Positions 48,224 to 60,054 of a stretch of DNA of 64,000 nt are shown piece after piece (the first letter of the stretch is position 1; each line of letters opens with the position of its first letter). Under the pieces are notes generated by a model, which made no database searches, was not told the DNA's origin, and worked only from the letters and a program-made list of their open reading frames with translations. The stretch is from Plecoglossus altivelis (lineage: Eukaryota > Chordata > Actinopteri > Osmeriformes > Plecoglossidae), in the NCBI GenBank assembly GCA_036571765.1, contig BROE01000013.1, positions 14,138,999 to 14,202,998 of the forward strand, given 5' to 3'. The translations under genes were made by a program, and so were the position numbers.

Positions 48224-51200
48224 CTTTCTAGTTCTGTCTGTTGTGACTCACTGGAGGCCAGTCCACTTTTAGGAGCATACATTGTTCAGGGTAAGCTTGT
48301 ACGGAACTTGTATTGTGATTCAGGTGGGGTAGCTGTGCATGCACACAATTAGTCAGAGTGGTCTTGCTGTTATTACCTGTGTCAGGTAATGATAGATGGA
48401 GTAATCATGAGAACATAACGAGAGAGGTTATTGTGCATTCACTGATGTTTACAGAGAGAGGGGAATGAAGGAGTATGCCAATTGAAGTTATAATCCTTTT
48501 ACAAACTTGTCATATTGGTTGTAATACAAGTATTTTATTATGGCTTCGGGGATCCTCATACATTTATCGAAATGCAGAGCAGCTTCTCTGTTCAAGTACT
48601 TTCAGGTAATCCCATTAGAATGGCAATGATGATCCTTCTAACATATGAATAACATGAGTGCTCATCAAAAACACCATCTGGTTCTTTAGCACCAAAATAT
48701 CATGCCACCAACCTAATTTTGTTCAATTTCATTTGCTACTCTCCTGTGTTCTAGAGTCTTGTTAAGATGCTTCTTGTCTACAAGAAGACTGTAGGCTAAC
48801 CTATCTCCTCCAATTTAGCATGCAAATAATTAGGATAAATAAAGCATTGCTTCCAATTTAAAACTGTTAAATAATGCACTTCTATCTCAAGTTTGCCCAT
48901 CTTCCCCGCATCACACCACCTTCTGTCAAACTGAAATGGATGTTTGTGACTCAATCATGACTGTGCAGATTCAGTCGACTTCTCCCTACATTCCCCCAAA
49001 ATACTCTCAGCTAATTGGAATCTCATTTAGACATATTTACTGTTAAAAAGCCCCAAATGTGTTTTGCACAAACACCTAATTAAACATTTACGTGTTTGTT
49101 GAGAGGCTCGCGTGCTTTGCTTCAGCCGTGGGGCTTTCTGTGTCATGCTGATGCTTTGATTGTGCAAAGAGAGCATCTCCACTGATTACAATGGTAAAAT
49201 TGCCATTTCAATTTAGCCGCTGAATTTATGCTGGTCTTACATTTCAGGGTATAATGACATGCAGTACATGAACATACTGTCAATGGACTCATCGTGGTCT
49301 CTCAACTCCAGGAGATTTTCTGGATTGTAAAAAGAGGAAGATCATTATCTCCCATATCATAAATGTAACACAAGTCACTGTGCAAAAACACCTAAAACCA
49401 ATTATTGTGTTTTGTGCCGAGTAAACAAGTACTGCTGGAGGTGATTTGACAGCCATGTTATATAACAGTGTCCAAAATACAGACAAATACTGCAAAATCT
49501 ATAGATGAAACTCCAATATAGTTGTTACCACTAATCCTAAGGGCCCAAACACATTTTCTGGAGCAACAATAATGAGACTGAAGCAGAGTTCACCACAGTT
49601 CACAGAATACTGTACAATATTGATAGAGTAAATATGAATCAATTATTTCTTGAATTACGGAAGCGGCTTTATAAACATTTTAACTATGGGACAATCAAGC
49701 TTTAGCATGCACAAACAAATATAAACACCGCATACTCTATTGATTTGACCCGTATCTTATAGTGTAAAGAGAACATAACACAAAGCATTGCCAGGAAGGG
49801 AGGAGGAAGAGCCCTTTAGAGAAATGTTGAACAGCACACCTTGAAACTAATGAAACTGAGGAACATCGGCTTAGAAACACATTTCCATAAAGATTGGTAT
49901 TTAGAAGCGTGGCGGCACAGAATGAACTTTTGATGTAATTTGTCTCCTTCATGCTTTGCGTCATCAAATCGGTCCATTCAGCATTTGCTTTCTGGTTTAT
50001 CCTTCTTTGTTGAAGTTAGAAGACAGACAATAACAGTTTATGTTTATTTAGATTTTGTAATAATCAGCTGAAATTTCACTTCAAGTCTGAATAAGTATTC
50101 AGGCAGCAGGTTCAGTTTCAATGTTCAAGAAACATAACTAAGGTCGTAAATCGAACAACTTTTCAGGCCGAAGGGGAACATTCAGGTCACATATTTCCTC
50201 CATCTTCTGTACTTGCAGGCTTGAACTGTTCACACCACTGTCCTAGCATCCAGCAACAGAACAGACATTCTTTCACCTCAGTTTCCATTATCCATGTCAT
50301 TTATTTAGTCTTTATTATGTCTTCAATGTTTATGTTTATTATGCTGTCATCCGAAGGCACAATATACTGACTATATTAAGTCTTACATGCAGAGGAGATT
50401 TGTGACTCAACCAGCTGCGCAACGCAGTCATTTGTAGAGCCAGAGCAGCAGACGCAAGAGATTCACCCAACATCGTCACAGAGTCACTATGCTTCTAAGC
50501 ATCCACATCAAAATAGGACACGTTGCGATGGTTTTTAGAGAGTATGTGATCCTTACCCCTGTGGTGTGACATAGCCAGAGTCCTGATCAAGGAGAAAAGG
50601 ATAGTAAGTCATGCAACACCTCCATCCTCACCGGGAAATCCCTCATCCCTTTGATCCCGCTCTCCATCGTGGAGCAGAACAGGGGGGATTTCAAATATTT
50701 GCCCACTTTACAGATAAGGCCGATTATGCGTATGTCTATATTGGCTTGTAGAAGGTGAGGAAGCACTCTTGTTATCTGTGACTCTTATTCAGTAGTAAAG
50801 TCTAGATCTAATCTCTGCAGGGAACAGTTACAGTGGTGCTCGAGGTTCGCTGGAGAAATGTATGATCTCAATGTTCATTTTACGGTGGACAGGCTGTATG
50901 GAATTTACAATATATACACATAACTATACAGCACATATGAATAAAGTATATGCATTGATAAGCAACAACATTGTTACCATTCACAGGTCAAGCAAATAAT
51001 GTTGATCATCTCCAAATAAGGGCATAATCCAGCTCTGGGTAGATTAGATGGTGAAGGAACAATCACTTCATATTGTGAACATGTGATTTGCAAGAAGAAC
51101 TGGCAGGGGCTTTCAGTACCTTTGACAATGGCCACATTGGTATGGCCATATGACTGGATGGTGTCTGCAACACAGGGTTTGTGAGGGGCTGCACAGATTC

Positions 51201-51289
51201 TTCTGGAATGGTTTGCCATTATGAGGTATTTAAGGTTTGTCATGGCCTCTAAAATCTCTCCCTTCGTCATCTGATTGGGCATCTGTGAC

Positions 51290-51490
51290 ATATGCTGTAG
51301 CGAAAAGTCCCATCCATAATGGCTCCAACTCGCCACTGACACGACTTACAGGATCAGGAAATGTTTTGGTCCCAGACACCACAGGGAACATTCAGGGGTC
51401 TTCTGGAGTTCATACCTCAGTAGGTCAGCAGTGATCTGATGGCACATGGACAACACGAAGCATATCAGGCAGGAAGCCAACATATTTAGA
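51290..51490 (+). mobile_element. Degenerate fragment of a common teleost DNA element
   Basis: The words ccagacaccacagggaac, tcaggggtcttctggagt, catacctcagtaggtcag and, at the end, atatcaggcagg follow the order of a repeat that is frequent in teleosts. In intact copies this part reads as a peptide like PDTT...Q.S.GVH.S.GQ, visible here as PDTTGNIQGSSGVHTSVGQ before a stop. Only this tail is recognisable and it is badly decayed. The family name is not certain. Confidence 0.4.
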
Positions 51491-52617
51491 TTATTTTGGG
51501 CAAAGACACTATACTACAAACACAGGCAAATAATGTAAATTGAGTTTACAACAGATATACACTGTTTTACATATAAAAGTCAGGATTTTTGATTGTTGGG
51601 ATAGAGGATGTTTGGATGTGGCCAGGGAGGGTCAGAGTTCATTGGAATCATCAGAAGCATTAGTTATCCATGGTCTCTTTTACCAAAAGTATTGTGAGCT
51701 TCAGAAAGGCAACTTGACCCTGTTTAATGTCTCACTGAATCAAAACTAACCAGTCACCCTGTAACCACAAATTCAATCAGATATGCAATGTGGCAAATTA
51801 CATAGCTTTCTCCCTGGGTATGTGGGAGGTTCCATATATTTACACAAAAGGCATAACAAATACACAGCATGTCCAACATCTTTTGCAAATTTGCTGTAGA
51901 AGTGTTTTTAAAGAAGGAAAATGTGGCATCTCTGTCCTGTTGTCACAGCACAGTCCTTAACTCTGCTTAAATGAGGTCCACACTTTCTTTTAATGACAAT
52001 AAGATTGAACTAGGTGCCTGAACTGTATGGTCCAGACCATATCCAGATGGAGGCACGAATGATCGCTCAGACCTCCCATTGGTTGGACAACACGCACAGT
52101 TTTGCTTCGTGCAACACAGCCTCATTTGAATCTCCTTTCAGCTCCAAACTTCCCTCTCTTCTCTTCTCTCCTCTCCTTTCTCTCGCTCTCTCTCTTTCTC
52201 GCATTCCCCTGAGAGATCCATTTCCCCCTGTTCGTGATGTTGTTTTTATTCAGAGCTTACCGTCACACATCACACATCATCAGTGATGCTCTCTATCTCT
52301 CTGCCCCCCCTTCTCTCTCTCCCTCTCTTCCGTAACCCCCCCTCCATCCCTTGTTCACCCATTCTCCTCGCCGTGCCCCTCCAACACACAGATATGGATA
52401 TCCAATTATTGTTTCTTTTTTCTCTGGTCCACAGTGTTTTGTTTTCTATATCTTCCTTCTCTATTTCCGTTCCACCCCTGCTTTAGGGGGTGAGAGGAAA
52501 AATTGAGATACAATTAGATTGCCATCATAATCTCCCCCAACTCAGCTCGCTTGGCTAGCTGGGTGGTGGCTGGGGCGCTGGACATAATTGAAAAGGACAG
52601 TGTTGTATGCGAGTGGG

Positions 52618-52656
52618 TGCATGTGTGTGTGTGTGTGTGCGTGTGTGCGTGCGTGT
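52618..52656. repeat. (TG)n microsatellite, interrupted
   Basis: TG units with four GC or CG interruptions. Confidence 0.92.
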
Positions 52657-53088
52657 AGGTTTCTCTCCTCTGAGAAAGTCTCCTGCTGCAGGGTCGGTGT
52701 CTGTCTTGCCTCTCTCTGACCATCTGGCAAAAAAGCCTAACATCAAGGTGTTGTGGCGAACATATTTCACAAGCAGGTGGATCTTATTTTAATGATTACA
52801 TGGAGGTTTTGGTATTTCTAAATATACATTTGCTCAAGAGATTCATGCATCCTTGCTTGTCATCAACCCTGTCTTCCTGTGATCACATTCGTTCGTCATC
52901 CTTCCACTCATTCCTCTGTTCCTCCTTCTTTCTCTTTGTCTAGTCTTCAGCTCTCCTCTGCACGATCCATCACTCCAGCGATTCCCGGACGGTGGAGGAA
53001 TGGAGCAATCTCCCAAATGAAACAGGTCCAGGCAGGCTGCACGGATAACGAGGCGTGCCTCCAGTTCTAAATCAGGCTCCTGCATGAA

Positions 53089-53270
53089 TAGAAGAGAGAG
53101 GGAGGGAGAGAGAAAGAAAGGGGGAGAGAGGGAGAGAGAAAGAGAGAAGGAGAGAGAAAGAGAGGGAGAGAGAGAGACGGGGGGTTGGGAGATCTGGGAC
53201 TGGGGGAGAAATAGAAAGAGATAAAGAGAGGGAGGGAGGAAGGAGGGAGTAGGGAGGGATAAAGAAAGCA
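53089..53270. repeat. Purine-rich (GA/GGGA) block
   Basis: About 180 bases of irregular GA, GGGA and GAAA units. It is the source of a 163-codon minus-strand frame that is not a gene. Confidence 0.9.
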
Positions 53271-53484
53271 AGGAGGGTAGAAGAAGGGATGAAGGAAAGA
53301 AAGAAAGGCTGCTGGATAGAGTAGAGAGGGTTCAATTGGTTACCTTTAAACCTTCGCTTTATTAGCATGCATCTCCCATCAGTCTTAGCTGCTAAGCAGG
53401 GGAGCTGACCGCATTGGGCTGAATGAAGCTCCTGGCGGAGGCTGGGGAGTGAGTTTCTGCTCTCCAGAGATGCATCTGGATTCT

Positions 53485-53550
53485 CCTTCCTTCCTTCCTT
53501 CCTTCCTTCCTTCCTTCCTTCCTTCCTTCCTTCCTTCCTTCCTTCCTTCC
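53485..53550. repeat. (CCTT)n microsatellite
   Basis: A pure tetranucleotide run of about 16 units; reads as (Lys-Glu-Gly-Arg)n on the minus strand. Confidence 0.98.
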
Positions 53551-53803
53551 ATAACCCATACATTCACTTATATACTAGTGCAAGGAAGGACAAACATCAT
53601 ACTGTCTTTTTCGCCACTGAAGCTACAAAAGTGGAATAACATTAAAAACATTTTTTTTTATCAATGCACATGTTTGCTAATAAATATGTATGAATCAAGT
53701 TGAAATTATTTGCTTCTGTATGTATGTTGTGAGTGCATGTGTGTGTGTTTACTTATGAGTGTATACATTTGTGCGTGTCATTGAGTGTCTCTTTGTACTG
53801 TAT

Positions 53804-53838
53804 GTCTTTGTGTGTGTGTGTGTGTGTGTGTGTTTGTG
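53804..53838. repeat. (TG)n microsatellite
   Basis: A TG run of about 15 units with one T interruption. Confidence 0.94.
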
Positions 53839-54060
53839 TGCTGCATCTCTGAGTATGTGTGATCCAAGACTGCTGGGAGCCTTTTTAAATGGGCCGTTAG
53901 GCCTGCTGTGGAGCCCCTGGGGGCCCCGGTGGTGGCTCCCTCGGTCTGGATCACTCACAGTACTTTGCTTCACGCCATTTACATAATGCAAGGAAGGATT
54001 CATTCCAGGTAGACCACCGCCAATAAATCACTTTCCGTGGAAAAGGAAAGATATGGGCTG

Positions 54061-54149
54061 AGACAGAGAGAGAAGGAGAGAGGGGGGTGGGGGCGAGTGG
54101 GAGAGAAAGAGAGAGGGGGGAGAGAGTGAGTGTGTGTGTGTGTGTGTGT
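54061..54149. repeat. Purine-rich tract ending in (TG)n
   Basis: Irregular GAGA and GGGG words followed by ten TG units at 54129-54148. Confidence 0.9.
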
Positions 54150-55086
54150 ACTCGGCAAAGAGAAAGATGGGTTGTAGTGCTGCAGCCAGAAATAGTGTGC
54201 CATCAATTAAGATAAGCAAACCAAAAGTTGCCTGAGACAGATGCATGCGTATTCAGAGTGTTGGCCTGCGAGGCTCTGGAAGTTGCCTGGCACCAGACTG
54301 TTCTCCGCATCCTTCGCAGAAGACCCGTGCCCTGTAGAAAGAGAGGATCGTACATGTTTTCTTTGCACAATACATGGCATGCATGGCTGGAGAATTCTAC
54401 GCAGGAGTCTCTCTGTAAAAAAAGAAAAGATTGCTCTAAAATGAGTGTACACGGAATATATATAGCGGTGCTCCATGTTCATTTGAGATCTTGTTTTTGC
54501 ATCTGCATGCAATGTTGCAATTCATGGGCACAGTTTTGAACATGCTCCAAACACACCACCTACTGCGTGGAAGGAGGCCATACCAGTCAGTGGTGAAATA
54601 GATCAATGATGAGCTTCAATGCAGTTTGCCTGGTACAGAAACACATTTGCATATACCACAATTTAGACGCCCGTCTGACAGAAAAGGACACAGTAATTGT
54701 GACTCCCAGAAGGACAGACTGGGGTGAATATTGTCCAACTGCATTTGAAGGCAAAATCGTAAGTGCATACGCCGCACCAATTTGTTTCAATGTTTTGACA
54801 GAACCCCTCAGTTGGAGTCATGGGGTGGGACAAGGACAAGGCCAAGGACAACCAAGAGGCATGCAAACCTAATCTCTGGCCTATTCATCCTTACAATCGA
54901 GTCTAGACTCATTCTGCCCAAGATACGATGCACTGCTAGAATGCCATGGTTGGTTTGCAAACAAGCACATTTTGATATCCCAAGATTCTCCTCTCATCCA
55001 CAACAACACAACGCATCACAACACTAAGCAAAACAGCTACTGAGCACAACATGACAGCAACTGATCACAAACAGGATGGTTGTACG

Positions 55087-55166
<80 letters not shown>

Positions 55167-55168
55167 CA
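55087..55168. repeat. (GGCA)n microsatellite
   Basis: A pure run of about 20 GGCA units, the longest clean tetranucleotide array in the window. Its complement TGCC is the same class as the CCTG arrays at 724 and 4371, but the flanks are unrelated. Confidence 0.98.
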
Positions 55169-55949
55169 CCAAATCATACCTACATTTTTACAGAAAACCA
55201 CACCAGTCTCCACTGGAAGATAACTTTGTGATCAATAAGCAGGTGTTGCACTGATATGGAATGAGACCATGTTTAATTGCAGTATGGTGCACAGAAGCAC
55301 ACTGTGATAATGGACTTCCCACTGGAGAGAAACATCTAAAGTGTAGAAAGAACATCTCCTCAATCGATATGCATATTGACCATATCTCATAGGTTGGCTC
55401 TTTATGTCCAGTGTAATTGCAGTAAATGGAGAGGTTTGCAACCGTAACCTGTTATTTAAAAAGCAAATGTTCAATTCATCACCCGCTGATTCACTTGTCT
55501 TAGAGTCTCTCTCCCTGCCTAAGTGAGAAGTCAGCATTCTTACAGTGTGTACTAAATCCAAGTCCACTCAGCGCTATATAAATTGGAACGATTGAACGAT
55601 AATTACTGAGAAAAAAGCACGGAACTCAGACGGTATGAATGGCCAAACAAATCACTTTGTTTGTCGTTCCAGTGGAACAGGGCTAATTTATGCCCCAGAG
55701 CTCTGGCTGTAATGTGGGCTTATTTGCTCCTGTCCTTCCACTGGCCCTCAGCGTCTCTTACCATGCTGGACACTTAACCCCACACTGACCCCCTGGGAGG
55801 TGCACCAGAGGAGCACGGCTCTCCTCCGTGAAAAACGAACGTAATGTTCTGATGGCGTAAACGTCTTATGTTGCATTTTTGGTGAAATTGTGTGATTAAT
55901 CACTGAGGCTGGTAGTACAGCCCGCATGGGGATGGAGAGACAGATGGAA

Positions 55950-56215
55950 AGAGTGTGAGAGAGAGAGGGAGAGAGAGGGAGAGAGAGAGAGATGGAGAGA
56001 GAAAGAGAGAGATGGAGAGAGAAAGAGATGGAGAGAGAGGTGAAGGGGGGGAGGGAGGGAGAGAAAAAGTGTTGGGAGGAGGGTCTAGATAGTGGGAGAG
56101 GGTAATGGAAGGGAGGGACTGAAAAAACAAAGGAATGACAGACAGAAAAACCAAAGAAAGAAAGAAAGAAAAAAAGAAAGAAATAAAGTGAAAGAAAAAA
56201 GAAAAGAAAATGTGA
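55950..56215. repeat. GA-rich then AAAG-rich low-complexity block
   Basis: GA and GGGA words to about 56080, then GAAA units at 56150-56210. Frames here are artefacts. Confidence 0.9.
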
Positions 56216-57710
56216 GGGTCTGGGAGGACGGAATGAGAGAATGAGAGGCGGGAACAGTGAAAGTAAGCAGACAGACAGATCATTTGGCCATCTGCCACTT
56301 TAGAACTCTCAGACTGAGCAGAGACTCTGGTGCACCATCATCATGCCCACTACACACACTGGATGAGTCTCGCCTGCTCTCACCCTCGCTTTCTTAATGT
56401 TAAATATAGTATTCAGAGCAATGATGACAGACATTGTTGTGTTTTGTAATAAGATCTGTGGAAAGTAAATGCATGGTTTAAGACAGGAGAGACGTACTTC
56501 AGGGTTTGAGTGCAACACATTTATGTTCTTCTGATTTGTTAATAGACAGGGGACCATTAGAGATGTGGGCTTTTTTAAAAGCCTTTCACTCATTTTGGTT
56601 TCTGGATGAATGATCACATCTCTGGTATTTGGATGCGCTTGTGGTAAACAAAACAGACAGACGCTTTCAAAGAAGTTTTTATTGCCTTACTAACTGATGG
56701 ATCGCAAACTCTCTTGTTTTCAGTTTTTCTCGGTCTCAGTTCACTCTCGGTACAGCGCATTTGACTCCCTCTCTGTCCATTTTTTCTTTCCCTGATTCTT
56801 CTTAGATTTTAGCCTCTCCTCCTTACTGCATAACTCCATCATTTTCCTTATCTTTCCCACCCTCCTTCTATCTGGTTAAATCTGCGCTGATGCAAATGGT
56901 TTGAGCAAATTGATGGATGCATCTCTCTAGGCTAATGGTAACCAGATTTGCCTGGGCTAGACCTGTTTCAGGGCCGTTAGCATTCATTAGCATATGCCAG
57001 AGGTACTTCACTCACCCAATCCACTTGCTCCAGCCATGTACACTTCAACAGTCCTGGTTCGCAGGAAAATAACCGGCTCAACTTGTTCAGGAGGTGACAC
57101 CTATCCTCATGATAAGCTTGCAGGACACATTGTTTTATAGAGTCAAGCAATGAAGGCAAAAGCAAAGAATACGCAAACAGGAAATTGAGACTTCTATCCC
57201 ATTGTGCCAGTGTTGCAACTTCCTTTACTCTCAGGACCCCCTCCCTGCTATCCACTCTTCTTCATTACCCCATGTTGTCTTCTGTGATGGTTTTGCAGTA
57301 ACATAAGCGAACCCTGACTGCAAGACATGGGGGGTTTCTCTTAATATTCTCTCTTGTGTTCTCTAGGCGGACACACAGCCATCAGGTTACTATAAACTCT
57401 CTGCGTTTGTCCGTGTCGTCGTGGCGCTGTTGTGTATAGCGTCGCAAAATGTTTCTCTTGTCTAGGAGAGCCATCATGCAAACAGGAAGGAAATAACAAG
57501 AATACCCTAAAAGTATTTGCTTATTTTCGATATATCTTGCGATGAACAGGCAAGTGGGCTCAAGACACAATGGAGATTGGAAGTGCAATGCTGTGGTGTG
57601 TACGTGAGGGGGTGAGTAATATACTTGCGATGGAGCAAACCTAATGATACATTGTCATGACGCAAGTCAGTCTCCGTTTCGCACGTCTACCACTGGCAAG
57701 TGAATACATA

Positions 57711-57830
57711 GGGGGGGGGGATGATGGAGGTGTGGGGGCGATGGTTGAGGGGGGGTGGGGGGCAGGGGGGGGGGGGGGGTGGGTGGGGGGGGGTGGGGTG
57801 GTGGAGGTGGGGAGGGAGGGAAAGAGAAGG
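57711..57830. repeat. G-run block with quadruplex potential
   Basis: Runs of seven or more G are repeated many times, separated by T, TGG or CA, over about 120 bases. This greatly exceeds the requirement for G-quadruplex formation on the plus strand. It lies directly upstream of the promoter-like region at 57880-58450. Confidence 0.85.
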
Positions 57831-57879
57831 GCAGAGGGACACGAAACTTGTATTCGGTTCAGGTTTTCCGAAAAATTAG

Positions 57880-58450
57880 TTCACCAGGGAGAAATGCGCT
57901 TCGAGACACCGGTTGGGCACTCCAAAATCCCTAGTATCGATTGGCCTCAGTCTTCAAGTACGGGGAATCTCGCTAATTATCATCCGGCATGCCTCTCTAT
58001 TGGACGCACTTATAAAAATCAAGGCTGACTCGGACGCTCCATAACACACCCCTGTTCAGTAAATTTAACAAAGAAGCTATAGTATCTCTAAGGATTGGCT
58101 CTTAATGTGTAGAAGGGACTTGCTAGTTGTCTGTGGCACACTTTTTCATTACTGACAGAATGACATGTTCCGGACGGTGCTCGCTAGGTCATCTACTATG
58201 TGTGTGACCTCACTAGTTAAAACGCGGCCAGTGTCATTTATCTCGTGACCGGATGAGCCCCCGCACTCTCGCTCTCGCATCAATCCATCTCTCCCCTCTT
58301 CCAACCTCGTCACACCTTCCGTCTTAAACTGTGACCTCTCTCTGGACGCGCTCTCACGTACCAGCACGTCCGATTCATTATCATCTCCGCACCTCGCAAA
58401 CGCCACACTCCTCAGACAACCCAGCACTTGCACCACGCTCTCACAATAGT
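57880..58450 (+). promoter_or_regulatory. CpG island with CCAAT and TATA motifs, gene unassigned
   Basis: CpG density rises sharply, especially at 58165-58435, in a desert where CpG is otherwise rare. On the plus strand an inverted CCAAT box (ATTGG, 57999-58003) is followed by tataaaa at 58011-58017, predicting a start near 58040. Such a combination is typical of a working polymerase II promoter. I could not join it to a known gene. The minus strand within the island is open for 122 codons (58517-58149), so an island overlapping a first exon in either direction is possible. Confidence 0.5.
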
Positions 58451-58577
58451 AGTGAAAAGTTACAGTTTGACCTGCACCTTCTAGCAGTCTGAGCACAGCT
58501 CTGACATTGATTACCAAGACTTAAATATTTTAGTGCAGATAAATGTGAACTTTGCGTCTGGCCTTGTCTCACCTCAG

Positions 58578-58668
58578 GAGAAAGACAGCATGGTACTTCT
58601 ATAAACCGTGTGTCTTCAGGGCGAGACATTGGGTGTGCTACTTCGAGAACAACCCATATCAGAACAAG
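58578..58668 (+). other. Candidate 91-nt internal exon downstream of the orphan promoter
   Basis: A strong acceptor (ccttgtctcacctcag) and a good donor (gaacaag^gtatct) enclose 91 bases. In one frame it codes 30 non-repetitive residues (RKTAWYFYKPCV, then FRARHWVCYFENNPYQNK). It lies about 0.54 kb after the predicted start at 58040 and on the same strand. The peptide is not recognised. The other two frames contain stops. It could belong to a small gene or a non-coding RNA, or be chance. Confidence 0.25.
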
Positions 58669-59988
58669 GTATCTGAAGACCACACACATATTGCAAACTA
58701 TCAACCAAGCTATATAGTACGAAAGAAAAGCATAGTTACCTGTGAGGTTTTTTTCAGAACTAGATGCACCTAACCCCCTGTCAGGACAACAAGAAAACAA
58801 GTTGTTTATTTGCTACTTTCATAAGGAACATACCTTCAAACACAGACATTTTGCATGTCCCTCTCCTATTCTGCAGAATTCAGTTAGCTCTGCTCAGCCT
58901 GGTCCTTCTCCCATGATTCTTTGTTTGAGAAAGTGCCATGAGCGCAGGTCCCAGCGGGGCCAGAGGGAAGGTTGCTTTGAGGACAGACTCTCCACAGTGC
59001 TTGTCATTCTCCACAGCTCACCTATCCAGAACTAAGAGCCATGCACAGGCCCTCAACCCCAGAAGATCCTGCAAACAAAGAAGAATCCATCCATGGTCAG
59101 CTACAGACATTACTGGGACTTCAGTTAGACTTAGATGGGGGTGTTTTTACTATCCCCATTACTGAACTTCCATTTAATGTGAAAACATGACTGCATGTGT
59201 GTTTCTGTGTCCTTGAGGGTCACATGAATGTGAAATTGAGTCCACATCAACACACCGTGTGAAAGTGAGGGTTTTTTTTCTTCCTCCCGGGCTTCAGGAC
59301 TCCCAGTCAGGGAATAGAAGCAGTGGGACGCCTGCGCTTGAGCACTTTACCTGTAGGGTCTCATAATTCAGCCACAATCAATGTCAGGTCGATAGGAGAC
59401 TTGGAGCCTGGCTATCTCCACCTGTCCATCAGCCCAGGCCTCACAAAGGCAGGGCCAGAGGGGCACTCAGGGGAAGAGACTTCCTGAAACCTGGATGAAT
59501 GAGATCAGATTAAACTGAATGGTTTAAGTGTGAGAACCCAGCCACCCGTAAAGTGATAGACGAACAGAGAACTGTAACCATTCAGTCCGGATCAGTCACA
59601 ATCCTGACTGACTCTTGACCGCCATCAGCCTCTCTGTGATATGGATCTATCTCCTAAAAGAATGTGATAAAAAAAACCCACTGCTCTGAGCCATCATTTT
59701 TAAAACACGCAGCAATTTAGTGGAGAACCAGATACTTTTGGAGGAGCCATATTTTAGTCATTAAGTCTTTAAGATGACATGTATTTCTTAAGTCTCTGTA
59801 TGTAGGATAAGGTGAAATCAGAGCACCGTCAATAATGATTTAGTCCAGCCTGAAAGTGTTTTATTCTCTGCAGTCATAATGCATAAGCAACAAACGACTA
59901 GATGGAACAGAAGTTGTGTGGGAGTACTTGAGGCGGTCATTAGAGCCGCTGACAGATAGGAAGAGCAAGATAGCAGGGAATGGAGTTA

Positions 59989-60003
59989 GAGAGAGAGAGA
60001 GAG

Positions 60004-60050
<47 letters not shown>

Positions 60051-60054
60051 AAGA
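59989..60054. repeat. (GA)n microsatellite
   Basis: GA runs of 8 and about 19 units separated by GATT-containing bases, followed by AAAG words. Confidence 0.95.

Larger units (their letters stand above)
41485..57870. other. Gene desert segment 2
   Basis: No gene recognised across about 16 kb. Simple repeats listed separately break up otherwise unique sequence. A degenerate transposon-like fragment is at about 51290-51490. Repeat-free AT-rich stretches such as 48960-49270, 55640-55790 and 56880-57010 could be conserved regulatory DNA. Frames of 60-130 codons are present but none carries a recognisable motif. Confidence 0.55.

Noticed and set aside
50974..51342. 122-codon minus-strand frame as a gene
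   Set aside because: It is antisense to a decayed dispersed element and shows no recognisable motif.
53072..53563. 163-codon minus-strand frame
   Set aside because: It begins in the CCTT array (Lys-Glu-Gly-Arg repeats) and ends in a GA block; only simple repeats are encoded.
55051..55254. Tandem arrays as a possible CRISPR
   Set aside because: The units are 4 bp with no spacers, in a vertebrate genome; this is a microsatellite.
56977..57255. 92-codon minus-strand frame
   Set aside because: It starts at GTG, not ATG, and has no splice context or recognised family.
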